Part shown: positions 1 through 11,968 of the stretch, in pieces | Layout of the letters: each line of letters starts with the position of its first letter | Position numbering within the stretch: the stretch's first letter is position 1 | Source of the DNA: Linyphia triangularis | Taxonomy: Eukaryota; Arthropoda; Arachnida; Araneae; Linyphiidae | Direction of reading: 5' to 3' | DNA length: 64,000 nt | NCBI GenBank assembly: GCA_963978545.1 | Contig: OZ021724.1 | Coordinates: 27,827,933 to 27,891,932, forward strand | Program-made: the position numbers and the translations under genes | The notes under the pieces: model-generated | Told to the model about the DNA's origin: nothing | Seen by the model: only the letters and a program-made list of their open reading frames with translations | Databases searched by the model: none

Positions 1-19
1 TAGACATACTGTGATGTGA

Positions 20-212
20 CTTAGATCTACTTATAATAATATAAAACACAAGTGAGTTTGCTTACAATAATATAAAGCACAACTTAAGTCTACTTATAAA
101 AATTTAAAGTACAACTTAAATCTACTTATAATAATTTAAAATACAGCTTAAGTCTACTTATAATAATATAAAACACAAGTGAGTTTGCTTACAATAATTT
201 AAAACACAACTA
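20..212. repeat. AT-rich minisatellite, 31-32 bp unit, about 6 copies
   Basis: Six consecutive units share the pattern CTACTTATAATAATATAAA followed by ACACAA. Corresponding bases fall at 29, 60, 92, 124, 156 and 187, so the period is 31-32 bp. Units 1-2 and 5-6 carry the same GTGAGTTTG variant junction, which suggests a higher-order duplication of unit pairs. The array probably continues left of the window. Confidence 0.85.
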
Positions 213-1949
213 AGCAATTAGGTGTAAAACTAGTGTGACATTAAAGAAGGAATACGACGTTATTATTCATACCAGATGTAAGGATAGACAATAATTAAAG
301 GAGTTATTTTGTTCTTATTACCATCTATTCCTTAGAGCCCAATCCCATATTAATACCACAAACCTTTATTTCGCAAGACATAACTATTCTCTAAACTTAA
401 TAAAACTTACGCAAGTGGAATTCCCTTAAACTTATTTTCATTCTAACAATGATTAATTATTCAAGTAATTTATATACTAAGAATTTCTAAAACTCAAGAC
501 AAACCTAAAGTCTTCCAAGAAAAAAGGTTTAATAATCATAGTGCCTCTTAAAGTTTATCTTTCTAGTTCTTTTTCTATACAAACCCAATCCAACTAGATG
601 ACTAGTCAAGCAAATCCCATCGTTTCTTTCTCGATCTAAACTCATACGTGTATTCCTCTTCATTATGCAGATGAGAATAGCAGATGAGTTTTAAGTATGA
701 AGACACGTCAACTAAATTCGACGATATTAGCCGCGCTCCATATTTTAATGACTAATGTGACAGAGATAGTCACAAATATGCGTTTTCTCCCAGTTTATGA
801 TTCTTAATGCGGAAATTTAGAAACGTTGAAGGCGAAGGATGAGCTTTAACGACTAGTTGAAATGATATTTTATTTATTTTAAGTAATCTGAATCGCTTCT
901 GTTGGAGTTTCGGTTATTTTTGCCGGTGATGTAAGAGTGAATATAATCCTATGAAATACCGAATACCTTTCAGTTTTGGTTACTGTATAATGATAAAGTA
1001 TTATGTTAAAAAGTGGATGTAAGTTATATAAAATTCTGCTGATATGTTTTGGAAAAAATTTGCGTAAATAAATGATGGGTTTTAAAAATTCTGAAGAAGG
1101 CCTTAGTCCACCAATATCTGTTGAGTCAATAAAGAAGAAGTAATGATGGGTTTTAAATTAGTGGAGCTACAGTTGTTGGGGTGACATTTTGTCTAGCTTA
1201 TAATATAGGATTTTTTAGTTTTATACAGGTAATGGTTTCGAATACCAATAATGTAAAAGTAGGTATGTTGTATATTAAAACTTACTTACAAGGAATTTTT
1301 TTTAATTAAAACGCTATCTGTCACAGAATATTTTGTGTTTTATAAAAGAACAATCCTTGTTTATGTAATTGTTCTTGATACTCATTTTATTAACTTTTGT
1401 AATGTATTGAAAATGAAATCTCATAACACAAAAATAAATTTTGATTGTAGAATAATTTATGATATTGCGCCCTGCATGGACACAAGAAAAATGCACTCAC
1501 GAAATATAAATTCGCATGCATTTTTACATCGGATGTCACAAAATTCAGACCTTTGAAATATTTTACAAAATAGTAATTTAACTGGTACATTAAAACCATG
1601 ACATAAACATAGAAAGCGTTTCATTACCTTAACATTTTCCTTTACTAATAATTTTAAACATTAATAAATAAATTTTGACAAATCTTTAGTTAAAAGCAAT
1701 TGATATTACTCGTAAGTATACTCTATTAAAAAATACTTAATTTGTTTAATTTTTTTAGCTACATAATGTAAGTTTCTACTGTAAATTTTTTACTTTAACA
1801 GTAATAATACCTGTTTAATGCTCATAAATTTAAAAAAAAAAAAAAACACAAACACTTATATTTTATGAGATCTTTCATAAAATTTTACAATTAAATTGAT
1901 ATCGTTTTTATTTGTAGCATTTTTAAATGTTGTCAAAGTAACTTTCATA
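213..1949. other. AT-rich sequence without recognisable gene
   Basis: The only open frames are short (60-75 codons), mutually overlapping on both strands around 1,314-1,599, and lack similarity to anything I recognise. A slightly GC-richer patch near 600-850 has no readable gene. A 14-nt A run lies near 1,833. Confidence 0.6.
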
Positions 1950-2495
1950 ACTAAGGTTGTGGAACATCGCACAACTTTCAATTACAGGCCAATATGGCGA
2001 TATTATTTTTTGCGATAATTTTTGTATGTGTCTTTAAAAAAACATTGCCAAATTGTGATTTGGCCGATGTACTTTTCGATAATCCTTATAATACCCTTCA
2101 TTATAAGTGAAACTGAGGAGAAAAGAAAAAACGATCGTTGATGAGGTATGCTCAAGGAAAGAGAACTCTGTGTTGAAGGCATTCGTTTTTCAACTTTTCA
2201 CGCCATTGAAGCATTTTTACGTGAATTTCGAAGGTGGGGATGTTTAGAACACTTTAAGAGGCATTAGCACAGCGATTTCTATCAAAATCGTTGGAGCCGT
2301 TTTTAAGCAATCATTGAAAAACATGATTTTTTCAATGGCATCTACCTTATGCGCATGCGCGATTTTGACCAAAACCTTAATGGTAGGTCCCATGGTCACC
2401 AGCAACCCGCATACCAAATTTGAACATCGTAGGTCAATTTGTTCTGGTGTTACGCTGACCACAGACACACATACACACAAACATTTTTTCTAGAT
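1950..2495 (+). repeat. Dispersed repeat R1, copy A
   Basis: This block is homologous over nearly its whole length to the reverse complement of 34,659-35,270. Shared landmarks, in order, are GGAACATCGCACAACTTTCA near the left end, the CTCTGTGTT(G/A)AAGGCA block, GAAGGTGGG, GGCATTAGCA, CGCGATTTTGAC, AAAACCTTAATGGTAG and CTGACCAC followed by a CA-rich tail. No terminal inverted repeat or target duplication could be fixed. A 78-codon minus-strand frame inside it (2,244-2,480) is a by-product. The class is unknown; a non-autonomous DNA element is possible. Confidence 0.8.
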
Positions 2496-2499
2496 CACA

Positions 2500-5400
2500 T
2501 TTTTGAAATCAGGGTGTTCCAAAACGAGGAGAAATGCAAAAAAATCAACAACAACAAAATTAACTGAATGCTATACTTTCCTTACCCTATGTATAATACA
2601 TATGGGTAATTCAAAGTAAAAAGCTTATCATTCATGAGATTTTTATGAATGAGAAAACTCAATAGGAAATACTATTTTAGGAAGTACTATTTCATATTGA
2701 ATATCAGCATTCGTATCCAATATGAAATACACATTTCAATATTAAGTATTCACTCAATTGATACTCAATATCAAAGACTACTTTGAGAAGTATTATTTCA
2801 TACTGAATAGCGAAAAGACATTAACTTTTTGAGAAAATTCACTCCTCGTCATTCTGACAACACTTTGAAAAATATAATTCCAAAAAACAAGCAAACACAT
2901 TCAAATAACATACTATTTGTCATGGCCCAACTCTATTTTACGTTTCCACTGACTCACTTTCCAAGATAAAAAAACATACTAAGTTGTGAAATATTTATCC
3001 TTGTGCCCCCCATGACACGTGATTGAATCTAAGAGAGGTGGAATAGGATAGGATAGATTCGACCGGATATACTCATTTGAACCAATAGGGAGTTCCGTTC
3101 TTTCTTTCAGCAGTCCCAAACGTGACACGTTACCCAAGTAATATTTTAGAGAGATTTTGAGTCAAGACACGTACTCTTCGCAACATATGTTGCGCAAAAC
3201 TCAATAGTACATATTTATCAAAACCTAAATATATTTTTTTATCTTATTTCGTTTCCTTGAGTTTGGTATTGTGTTCTGTTTTGTTGAGTTATTCACTGCC
3301 AAACTGCATTCAGTAAAACTTCTTAAATTCAATTTTCACTCATAGAATTGTTTGTATTGTTCTCTATGTAGTCCTTGTTCCAGATCAATAGGTTTACGAA
3401 TGCGGGTACTATGCTTCCGGATAAAGGTTTTATGTATTCTTTATTAGCTAGTACATGTGCTTGTATTTTAGATTTTGAAATAGGATGGCATATTCAACTG
3501 TGGTGACCTTGAGAAGTCAATTGTGTGCTGTTCCTTAGAAATCTCTGGATGAATGGTTATTGTATAACATGGTACTGTTATTATTTCCCTATCTAATTAA
3601 TTCCCTATCTAATAATATGTTCATTTTATCATAACTTTTGAGGGAATGCCTTGCATTTAAACATCAGGTGAGCGAAAACTTCTTGTATAAATCAACCTAA
3701 TAACCAGCGTTACCAAGTCTCGGATATACAATTCTTATGGAGGCAATTTTTGACAATGCATTTTGGATATATCATATTTAATAATATTTTTATCTATTGA
3801 AATATCAATAGTACTTCAAAAATCAATTAAGACTTCCTGTACTTCAAAATGCCTTAGGCAAGGCACTATGTCAAAATATGGGTGTGGTAAAAACAACAGC
3901 GTGGTATTAAAAATACTACATCTGGTAACTTTGCTAATAACCTAAGCCAGACAATACGACTTCAATAAACATCAGATCTACCCATTTGTGAAATCAGCAC
4001 CTGGAAACAATCCAGAACATTAATCTTAGGTTGTGTTACGTATCACTGAGCCATCAATAGGTATTTTTTAAAAACCTTTATATTAAATATCAATTTGTGT
4101 GCTGTGGAGGAGAGAATCTTTCAAAGACCAATTAATCTACTTGACACCATCTGATGAAACATGTAACTTGGCAGATAGTTTCGATAGTTGATAATAATAC
4201 ATTCTATCAAATTTTGGGGACAAAAAAAAATTATTTAATGCAACGGATCGGATTTTTTTTCATGGTGGTCAAACACTATGAGAACTCGATCTGAGCACAA
4301 AATCGCTTAAATAAATGTTCTAGTAAAAAAAACACTTTAAATGGGTCTGAGTAGGTCTATATATGCTGACGAGAAGTAAAAGTTCAATACAATTTCCCAT
4401 AAAAGTTCAATACAATTTCCCATAAAAGTTGACAATTTATATAAAAAAAATTTTATTATAAAACTTTTATAAGTTAGTTTTATAAACATTTTGGTCAGAG
4501 GCAAATTTTTATCTTATCATGAATTCTCAAACGTTGCAATTCCGTGTCTCGGAAGTGAAAACATAGGATTTTTTCTTGACCTAACTACGTTTGCTTTGAA
4601 CAGACATTTTTTTGTGATATCGTTTTCATCAGACAAGGCTTTTCTCTTGTACGGTAAAAACTAATTTTGGTTCCTTGTTCCAGTAATTCTTTTTTCTTTC
4701 AACCTGGATGTCATAATTCAGAAGCTTTATTATGAAAAGTTGATATCTCTGGTGAGATCATTTAATTCATACTGGTTGAAACGTTGAGGAATTAAAGACA
4801 TCCCATCATACTCACTATCACCTTCATTAATATCAGAAGGGTGATCAGGGGGACAATACTCGTTCTTACAGTTTTGTTAGCAGGTGAAACGTTGGTATCG
4901 GCACTTCCTCTGAATGAAGGACCGTGCATCTTACAGAGACTAAAATAGGATAAGTCCACTTGCTACAGTCGTTTCGATTGATTCCAGTAATACATAGTAA
5001 ACAGAAATAATAGCCAACCCTGGTATATGTGATTTAGGACTTCACAAAATGAAGTTAGAATTGCACATTTTGCGTAGAACTGCACATTAAAGAACCACTG
5101 ATCTAAAAAAGTAGAGCTGATAGAGAAAAACTGATTTCAAATTTAGATTCAGCACCCAAAATATAGCAAAAATCAGCTCTAAATTATTGGGCATCAAAAA
5201 CAAAAAATTGTTGGCCTGTGTTATCATATATGTAATTACCTCTTCACAATAAAATTCTTCATATTAAAGTTTAAAAAAAAAATTGTACTTCTAAGTTCTT
5301 GCTACAAAATCAAAAAATGCTAATCACTCATTTAACAAAACCTTGTTAAATTATAATTGTAATATCTTTTACTATATTTAATATTTTATAACTAAATCCA

Positions 5401-6640
5401 AGCGCCATTATTAATTATAATTATAATCAATCCATACTATAACATAATTAAGTTATTGCAGTAATATATATCCAAGGTACATTAAATATAATTTATATAA
5501 CAGTAAACTGACAAGCTCATTATCAAACTTTATGTCATAGACAATAATTCTCAGATAAATCTTCCGATGGCTCTTTTCTCTTAAAATGTATGTCGTTAGA
5601 ATGTCTCTTCAACAGAACATGCCAACATCAATTAACATGATCAAGCATTTGATGAGTAAAGATAATTAATTAATCAAACAGATTTATTGGTTTATGAAAA
5701 TCTAATACCCAAACAACTCAATAACTACATAGTTAAGGTGAATAATCAAGGAGATTGCAGTTTGATGTTGTTGAACAGGAAAGATATTAAAACTTAATTA
5801 TAATAAATCCGATGAATGACAATTGATCTGTGGAATTTGAATCATTCATTCCTCTATGTTTCGAATTATTCAGTGGTTAATAAATAAACCTCTCAATACC
5901 TGCTGATGTTCAGTTGATACTGTACTTACAAAGAGAATTTACGTTTTTTCATTAATGATTTTTTTTTATTGATTCCAGTTATTATAATTCTTCTTCAGCT
6001 ATAAATGTGGTAACAACTTATTGTAATAAATGGTTTAAACATATTTTAAATATATGTAGGCAATAGATATTAGTATTTTCTTCCACCTTCATACTTATTC
6101 AAAGTATTAATATGTCTAATAATCATATTAGAATTTTTAGAACATTACTTGCAATTGAAGAGAGCAATCATGTTATGTATAAACAAATATTAAGACTGTG
6201 GAATTAATTTTATACTGTGGTGAATATTTAGTACTAAATGACTATTTATTAGAATAAACGTTTTGCTTACTTATTGTTCCAAGTAAGAAAATTTAATATA
6301 GATGTCCCAAATTACATAAGCGTAACTTAATTAGAATTTAGTATAGTTTATTTTTAAATTAGATTATACCATAAACATTTTATGTAATATTATAATTTTG
6401 TAGCAAACATAGAAATATATTCTTAATTTATTGACACATTTACTCAGTTCAATCACAATGCATATAATATTTCAATGCAAATAGCGTGTGTGCGTCCGTG
6501 CGTATTATTATCACTTTCCATCCCTTTATACAAACCACAATTTTTTAATGAAATACCAATTTAAATACCTCCTCTTCTGCCGAATAATTTATTTACAATT
6601 GCAAGTAGTTTTACTTGTTTCAAAATTGAAGTTAAAAAAA
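2500..6640. other. AT-rich sequence without recognisable gene
   Basis: No frame here resembles a known protein. Contents are homopolymer runs, low-complexity AT stretches and one small tandem duplication (4,380-4,428). The short frame at 3,763-3,945 is not supported by splice sites or composition. Confidence 0.6.
4380..4428. repeat. 24-bp tandem duplication
   Basis: The segment AAAAGTTCAATACAATTTCC plus CAT occurs twice in direct succession, and a partial third unit (AAAAGTT) follows. This is a simple recent duplication. Confidence 0.85.
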
Positions 6641-7470
6641 TTAATTTTGCTACTCAATGAAAGGGGACCATACGTAGAATATATTTTGGTAGACTATACG
6701 AGAAGGGACTCTGCATGGAGTGGAATCTACGGAGAGAAGATTTAAGTAGAGGGTTTCGATGTAGAGTGGTTGGTTTCAGATTATCTGGCGCCGTCAGCAA
6801 CACGAGGGCTATAATGCGACGAAACATTCGTCATTAGACAAGCCAACATACATTTACAAACACCCATGCCTAACATGGAACTCGAACCCGCAACCTCGTG
6901 GTCTAGAAGCTAACACTCTATCCACTATACCGTTTGGTCGGCTGTAGAGTGGACTTTATGTAGAGTAGACTATGTAGAGGGGGCTCTATGGAAGGGGACA
7001 CAATGTAGATGGGACTCTATCCCATCTGCATGATGTCCACTTCCATGGGACATTATATGTGACTTTATGAGAGGAAATTAGAGAAACTCCCAAGAGAAAG
7101 AATTCCATATATTCTACGAAGATACTCTCTTTAGAAGGTACTCCGTACAAGAGATGCTTCGATATTACTATTTTAAAAATATAGTTCGCTTTAAACAGTT
7201 CTTTTCATTATTTGTCGATAAATCGAACTTAAATGTTAAAAAAAGTTCCTTGGATACTGTATGATGGATGTAAGAGATACGTTTTATCACCAAATCTACA
7301 AGATACACGAGCCGTACGATGCTGAGTTCTGCTTATCAGATCAAATTTCATCTATATCTCTCAGTAATAGAATACAATGCTTAACTCTGTAAACTTCCAA
7401 AAAAGTCATTCCTCTCAGATATCTTAAATACGCAAGCCGCACAAGGATCCATTAACGAGTAAATTATAAA
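6640..7470 (+). repeat. Dispersed repeat R2, copy 1 (carries a SINE)
   Basis: The left part holds degenerate short units built on GGGACTCTATGTAGAGGGG. The right part (about 7,160-7,470) is homologous in direct orientation to about 35,650-35,975. Shared landmarks are GATGCTTCGATATTAC, a GTCGATAAA-type stretch, TGGATACT..TGATGGATGTA, GATACG.TTTATCACCA, TTCTGCTT and AAATACGCA. A SINE1 copy (6,770-6,942) interrupts it with a target duplication. Copy 2 lacks that SINE but carries a different insertion. The class is unknown. Confidence 0.7.
6770..6942 (-). mobile_element. tRNA-derived SINE, family SINE1, copy 1
   Basis: Read on the minus strand it begins GCCGACCAAACGG. It then has a pol III A-box-like TATAGTGG.TAG, a B box GGGTTCGAGTTCC, the tRNA-unrelated body, and a 3' end AATCTGAAACCAACC. 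Flanking direct repeats TGTAGAGTGG (6,760-6,769 and 6,943-6,952) are a 10-bp target duplication, although GTAGAG is frequent in the host repeat. SINEs are non-coding and depend on a LINE reverse transcriptase supplied elsewhere. Confidence 0.9.
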
Positions 7471-7581
7471 TAAAGACAAACATAAAAGTCTAACATTTTA
7501 GCATTAATATATAATTTTAACATTCAACTACTATTTACAGCTGGACCCATCTCAATTTCCCTAATTACAATATATTGGCTA

Positions 7582-7786
7582 TTAAAATAATCAGGCTGTT
7601 TGTTTTCAGATTATCTGGCGCCGTCAGCAACACGAGGGCTATAATGCGCCGAAACATTCGTCATTAGACAAGCCAACATACATTTACAAACACCCATGCC
7701 TAACACAGGACTCGAACCCGCAACCTCGCGGTCTAGAAGCTAGCACGCTAACCACTATACCGTTTGGTCGGCTTAAAATAATCAGG
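7582..7786 (-). mobile_element. tRNA-derived SINE, family SINE1, copy 2, with perfect 14-bp TSD
   Basis: The SINE body (7,596-7,772) lies between identical 14-bp repeats TTAAAATAATCAGG at 7,582-7,595 and 7,773-7,786. That is direct evidence of target-primed insertion. On the minus strand the A-box region is TATAGTGGTTAGCGTG and the B box is GGGTTCGAGTCC. It is nearly identical to copy 1 through the region ATGACGAATGTTTCGGCGCA. The intact duplication and high identity suggest it is young. Confidence 0.95.
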
Positions 7787-9419
7787 ATATTAACCCATTA
7801 ACAACGGTTGGTAAGGAAATTTTCCGAACGACATTTTAGTTTTTTTCTTTGCTAATAAATTGCTATTGTAATTCCACTTAGTGATTTTTTAAAAATCATA
7901 AAAATAATTTTCAAAAAAAATCTGAAAAATTCAAAATATACTTTAAATTACTAAATAAACAAGGTATAGGATAAAAATTCATTGTTTTTAACTATTTCAA
8001 AGTCATCATTAATGGATTAAATTAAAGTTCTCAAAAGATTAATTCGGTAATCATTTGAGAACATAGTCATTTTTTCAAAACATTATTTTCGTCATAGAAT
8101 TAAAAATACGCATACGTAATCCATAGATAATGCTGAACTAATACAATTCAATTTATACCAGATCCCTACCAAATCAGATAAAACATCTTTGATTCTCGTT
8201 CAAAAATCTCTGCATGATTCCAAGAAACTTATCACGCACAACGCTTTGTTAATTAAAAGCCACTTCACTCAACAAACAAAAACTAGGATAAAAGGCGACG
8301 AGATCAACAGTAAAGAAACTTTCTTCTAAGAGACGACGAGTTAACGAAATCTTACAATTTTTCTGAAATGTGAGAGAATTAAATTGAACTTCTTCGCTAA
8401 ATATCGTTAATTACTACTAGTAATTCGAAAGCTTTTAAAGGATCAAGATTAAATTGCTCTTTTTGAAAGAACGCTTCTTGTTTTTACGAGTGCAGATTTA
8501 GTCTTGTTTGCGCTGTAATTACTCGCATCACTTCCTATATTACATAAAAAGGTACTCGGAATAAAAGGAAATAGCAATAATATAAAATAAGTTGGTGGAC
8601 TTGTTTTTCGGGATGAAGGATCCACCAATAACAACTTGCGCTCGTTAGAAAGTAATTACAGTTCATTTGAGAGAAAATTCTCTTGCGCGAAAAAATGTAA
8701 GATTTTTAATAGAGTACCCGTATTTACGAAAGAAAAGAAAGGGATTTAATTTGATTATTCACTTGTTCTCTTAGCAATCAAAGTTGTCTTGGGCTTTAGC
8801 TTTAGCTAGCAAAAATAGATTTAAATATCAGCCAATTACGTATTCGTATACCTAGATCAGTTTAATGTTTTTTTTTTATACAATTATAACAAAATCAAAA
8901 AACTTTTATCAAATTTAGATGTAGCTTATATTAATCATAACAAAAATATTAGTTTCACGTTGGGCATAAAGTCTTAAGACCATCAAGTAAATCAAAAAGT
9001 TATGCGGTAATATTTTATTTTTTTTAATTTTATATTTTGTTCAATGATATTTAAATGTCAGTTATACTGTTATTTTATACATATCGTAGGATTAGACTGA
9101 AAAGGAATTAAGGACTGAAACTCTTCTGAAATTTTTTACAAAATAATCAAAAGATTCAAGAGTGAAAGCACGCCTTCTAAATTTCTAATAATTTAACATG
9201 AGCTTGTCGTTTTTGTGTTCCACGCATTGAACACAAATTCATTCCAGTGATCAGTTTGTATTTTTTACTAATTAACAGGTCTTCCCCTTCATGTTTACAA
9301 ATATACTAAAAGGTAATTTAGGACTAAAAGTGGAGCCAGTACCTTTTTAGTCTAAGACGACCATATGTTAGAATCAAAGAAAGTAAGCAATCATAGAGAA
9401 AAACCAGAAACCTGTGACT
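7787..9419. other. AT-rich sequence without recognisable gene
   Basis: No coding frame, RNA gene or clear repeat was recognised. The 61-codon minus-strand frame at 8,449-8,634 resembles nothing known. Confidence 0.55.
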
Positions 9420-10745
9420 ACCCGTTCTATGCTTCTCCAGTTTCCAAGAATGCGTTGTTGTCCTGTGTCTACTTGTTAGCCTACTAAGAATCTTTGTTTA
9501 TGATTATATTAGGATGAATCAAGTGTATATGTTACTGTGAAAAACCGAAATCTGGAGAATGTCGACTTTTCTCCGGTGAATGTCAACATTCGCATAGTCG
9601 CTTGGTGTATGTCCGAAATATTTGCTAAATATCCTTATTTCTCACTTACACAGGCAAATGTCGGCATTCACCCTGCACTGATGGTGAATAAAAATATTTT
9701 TGTTGCGTTTTTTAAATCATACTATTATGACATATGTCAAAATAGGAGAAAGCTATAGTAATAGCACATGTAACAGTTGAACTTAAAACGAACAGTACAT
9801 TCTAACTGAGAACAGAAAATAATACCAATAATAAACTTACTTAATTATGTGATTGGTGATATACTATCTTATTTATTGCAACAATTTAAACTATTATGAC
9901 ACTTTGAGGAGGACTTGGTGACAAATTGTCGCCAAGCGGCTAAATAAGGGCTTCTCGTTTCGACCTCCACCAGAGCATGTCTGTGATTGTCGACATACAC
10001 CGGTGACAGTCCGAATATAATCAAATATTCGGTCTTTCACAGAGGTATTTGTTATATGTTGACATTCACCTGAGAAAGTCGACATTCTCTAATTTAGGAC
10101 ATTCACAGTAACACATACTTAATTTAATAGAAAGGGAAAAATATCGACTACGCACACACGCAACTCGTTCTGGAAGATCTACAACGAGTTTGTTAACTTA
10201 ACGAGGTTTTACACTCTTTGTGCCTAACCACATATAAACAACTAAGAGTTCAAAATCCTTTTTCTGTTTTAAAAAGTCTAGTAAGAATCTCCTTTGTTTA
10301 TGATTATTGACTTAATGACAAGGAAAAATACTATTCACACACACACAACTCGTTCTGGAAGATCTACAATGTGTTGTGATAAATTTGTTCAATCAACGAG
10401 GTTTTACACACATTCAGTCTAATCGCATATAAGACAGGTAAAAGTTTAAATTCCTTTTTCTCTCTTAAAAAGCCTAGTAAGAATACCCTTTGTTAACCTG
10501 ATAAGGATCTCCTCTTGTTAACCTAATAAGAATATTTGTTTACAATTATTTTAGGATCAATCAAGTATATAGTTTAATTTCATGGTAATGGTGAAAATAT
10601 CAACCACGAACCCACACAACTCGTTCTGGAAGATCTACAATGAATAGTGACCGGTTTGTTTACTCAACGCGGTTTACATTCCTTGAGCCTAACCACATAT
10701 AAAACAAGTAAAAATTTAAATTCCTTTTCATCTTTTAAAAATGTA
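9420..10745 (+). repeat. Tandem array of ~185-270 bp units, interrupted by a TIR element
   Basis: The landmark AACTCGTTCTGGAAGATCTA occurs at 10,162, 10,347 and 10,618. Each occurrence is followed by an ACGAGGTTTTACA-type segment (weaker in the third unit), an ACATATAAAACA-type segment and a TTTTAAAAA.TCTAGTAAGAAT-type end. The second spacing is longer because TGTTAACCTAATAAGAAT-type subunits are inserted. A leading partial unit (about 9,480-9,530, CTACTAAGAATCTTTGTTTA) is separated from the rest by the element at about 9,531-10,113. Confidence 0.8.
9531..10113. mobile_element. Non-autonomous DNA element with long subterminal inverted repeats
   Basis: Both ends read inward as GTTACTGTGAA and continue with matching blocks: GAGAATGTCGACTTT, TCTC.GGTGAATGTCAACAT and CCTTATTT. 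The arms therefore extend at least 70 bp and, with gaps, about 150 bp. The motif GAATGTCGACATTC and variants recur internally. It sits inside the tandem array, and the homologous junction in the next unit (near 10,570-10,590) shows the uninterrupted state. No clear target duplication could be assigned, so the exact boundaries may shift by several bases. No transposase frame is present. Confidence 0.75.
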
Positions 10746-11968
10746 GTTGCTTCTAGAATTTTACTTCAATGCAGACTCAAATTCAACTACACATTAAATA
10801 AATAACCATGTTACCTACTCCAATAAAACTCAACAGATTATATCTCTTACTTTATATCTCCCAAGTATGAACTCTCAATAAAATAAACTATTATTACTAA
10901 ACCCAATTCAAATTTTTTTTTAAAAAATGAAAGTTACGCTACCATCACTATCCTGCAGCATTTGTCACTGTAATCGCCATAAAAGCACCCGAGTGTCTGC
11001 TTTTATACATCAATTTCTTCGCTCGGATACCCACCATTTTTGCACAAGTACGTTCTAGAATACATTAGGTTGCTTCTGCAAGAGCATGGCTGGGAAATTC
11101 CCGATCTCGACTTAAAAATAATCTTTAAAATATGAGAAACGAACCAAAAGATTTTTTCGCTTTCTTTCATACGAAGTAGGATTTGTGCCGAACATTATAA
11201 GTGATTGATGATATTTAAGTGAAACCAGTTACTTAGAGAGTTTTTTTTTTCTGCTTGTGTATATTTCCAACGGATTCTACCACATTAAATGATGAATGAT
11301 ACAGACATCCAGAGTTATTAGCAGTGTAAATTTTGTTTGATAGATGAGGTTTCTATTTAAAGCCCAAATTAATTTTTGGTAGTTAAAGTTTGCTTTTTTT
11401 TTTTTTTTTTTACGAATGTGAAGTCTTGAATATCTGAGAAGGTTTTATGCTCCGATTAAATTCTGTAATGAATTATGTTTCAAGATGGTAATCAAGTCCC
11501 ATACGTTGAATATTTAATGAAAAATTCGAACAAAGTTAAACAAAGACTGTGTATTTCATTAAGTATTAAGAAATTTCCGAACATCTCCGGTAGCACAAAT
11601 CTGATGTCCAATATCGGTTCGACAACGGCCTATACCGAAGTGGATCGTTGTAGACTGGCCGTTGCAACGGATCTTGGCCAATCTCATCCCCTGCTAGGTA
11701 AAGTATACTGGAAATTTTGAAATGTTGATGCGGAGTTTTAAAATTGAAATATAGTGTTATAAGAAACTAGAGGGGAGGATATATTTTGTGGTGTTTTTGA
11801 CATATTTTGTAAGCAGTGTATTTTGGAATGATGCTCTAGTTTCGGCATAAACTGGCCAATCTGCCCCTGTTTCCGACATTGGCTAATACCGCTGTGATAA
11901 CTGGGATATAGCAGGTGAAATAAAACATATTTGTGCCTTAGATGTTATCTTTCCGAAATTAACCCTTA
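10746..11968. other. AT-rich sequence with an 18-nt T run and GGCCAAT-type direct repeats
   Basis: No gene is recognised. A T run lies at 11,394-11,411. Two GC-richer segments (about 11,600-11,700 and 11,845-11,900) share GGCCAAT and ATACCG motifs in the same orientation and may be remnants of one mobile element. The 81-codon frame at 11,475-11,720 overlaps the first segment and is not otherwise supported. Confidence 0.45.

Noticed and set aside
2244..2480. A 78-codon minus-strand frame sharing about 30 residues (CSNLVCGL..MG.TIKV.VKIAH) with a frame at 34,682-34,873
   Set aside because: Both lie inside the same dispersed repeat R1 and the similarity is explained by homologous DNA. The differences change residues freely and the frames break outside this stretch.
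6761..6952. Sequence resembling a tRNA gene (A and B boxes)
   Set aside because: Repeated three times with a non-tRNA body and (CCAA)n tail and flanked by target duplications; it is a SINE.
9420..10745. Regularly repeated units considered as a CRISPR array
   Set aside because: Units are 185-270 bp, not 24-47 bp repeats with unique spacers, and the genome is clearly eukaryotic.
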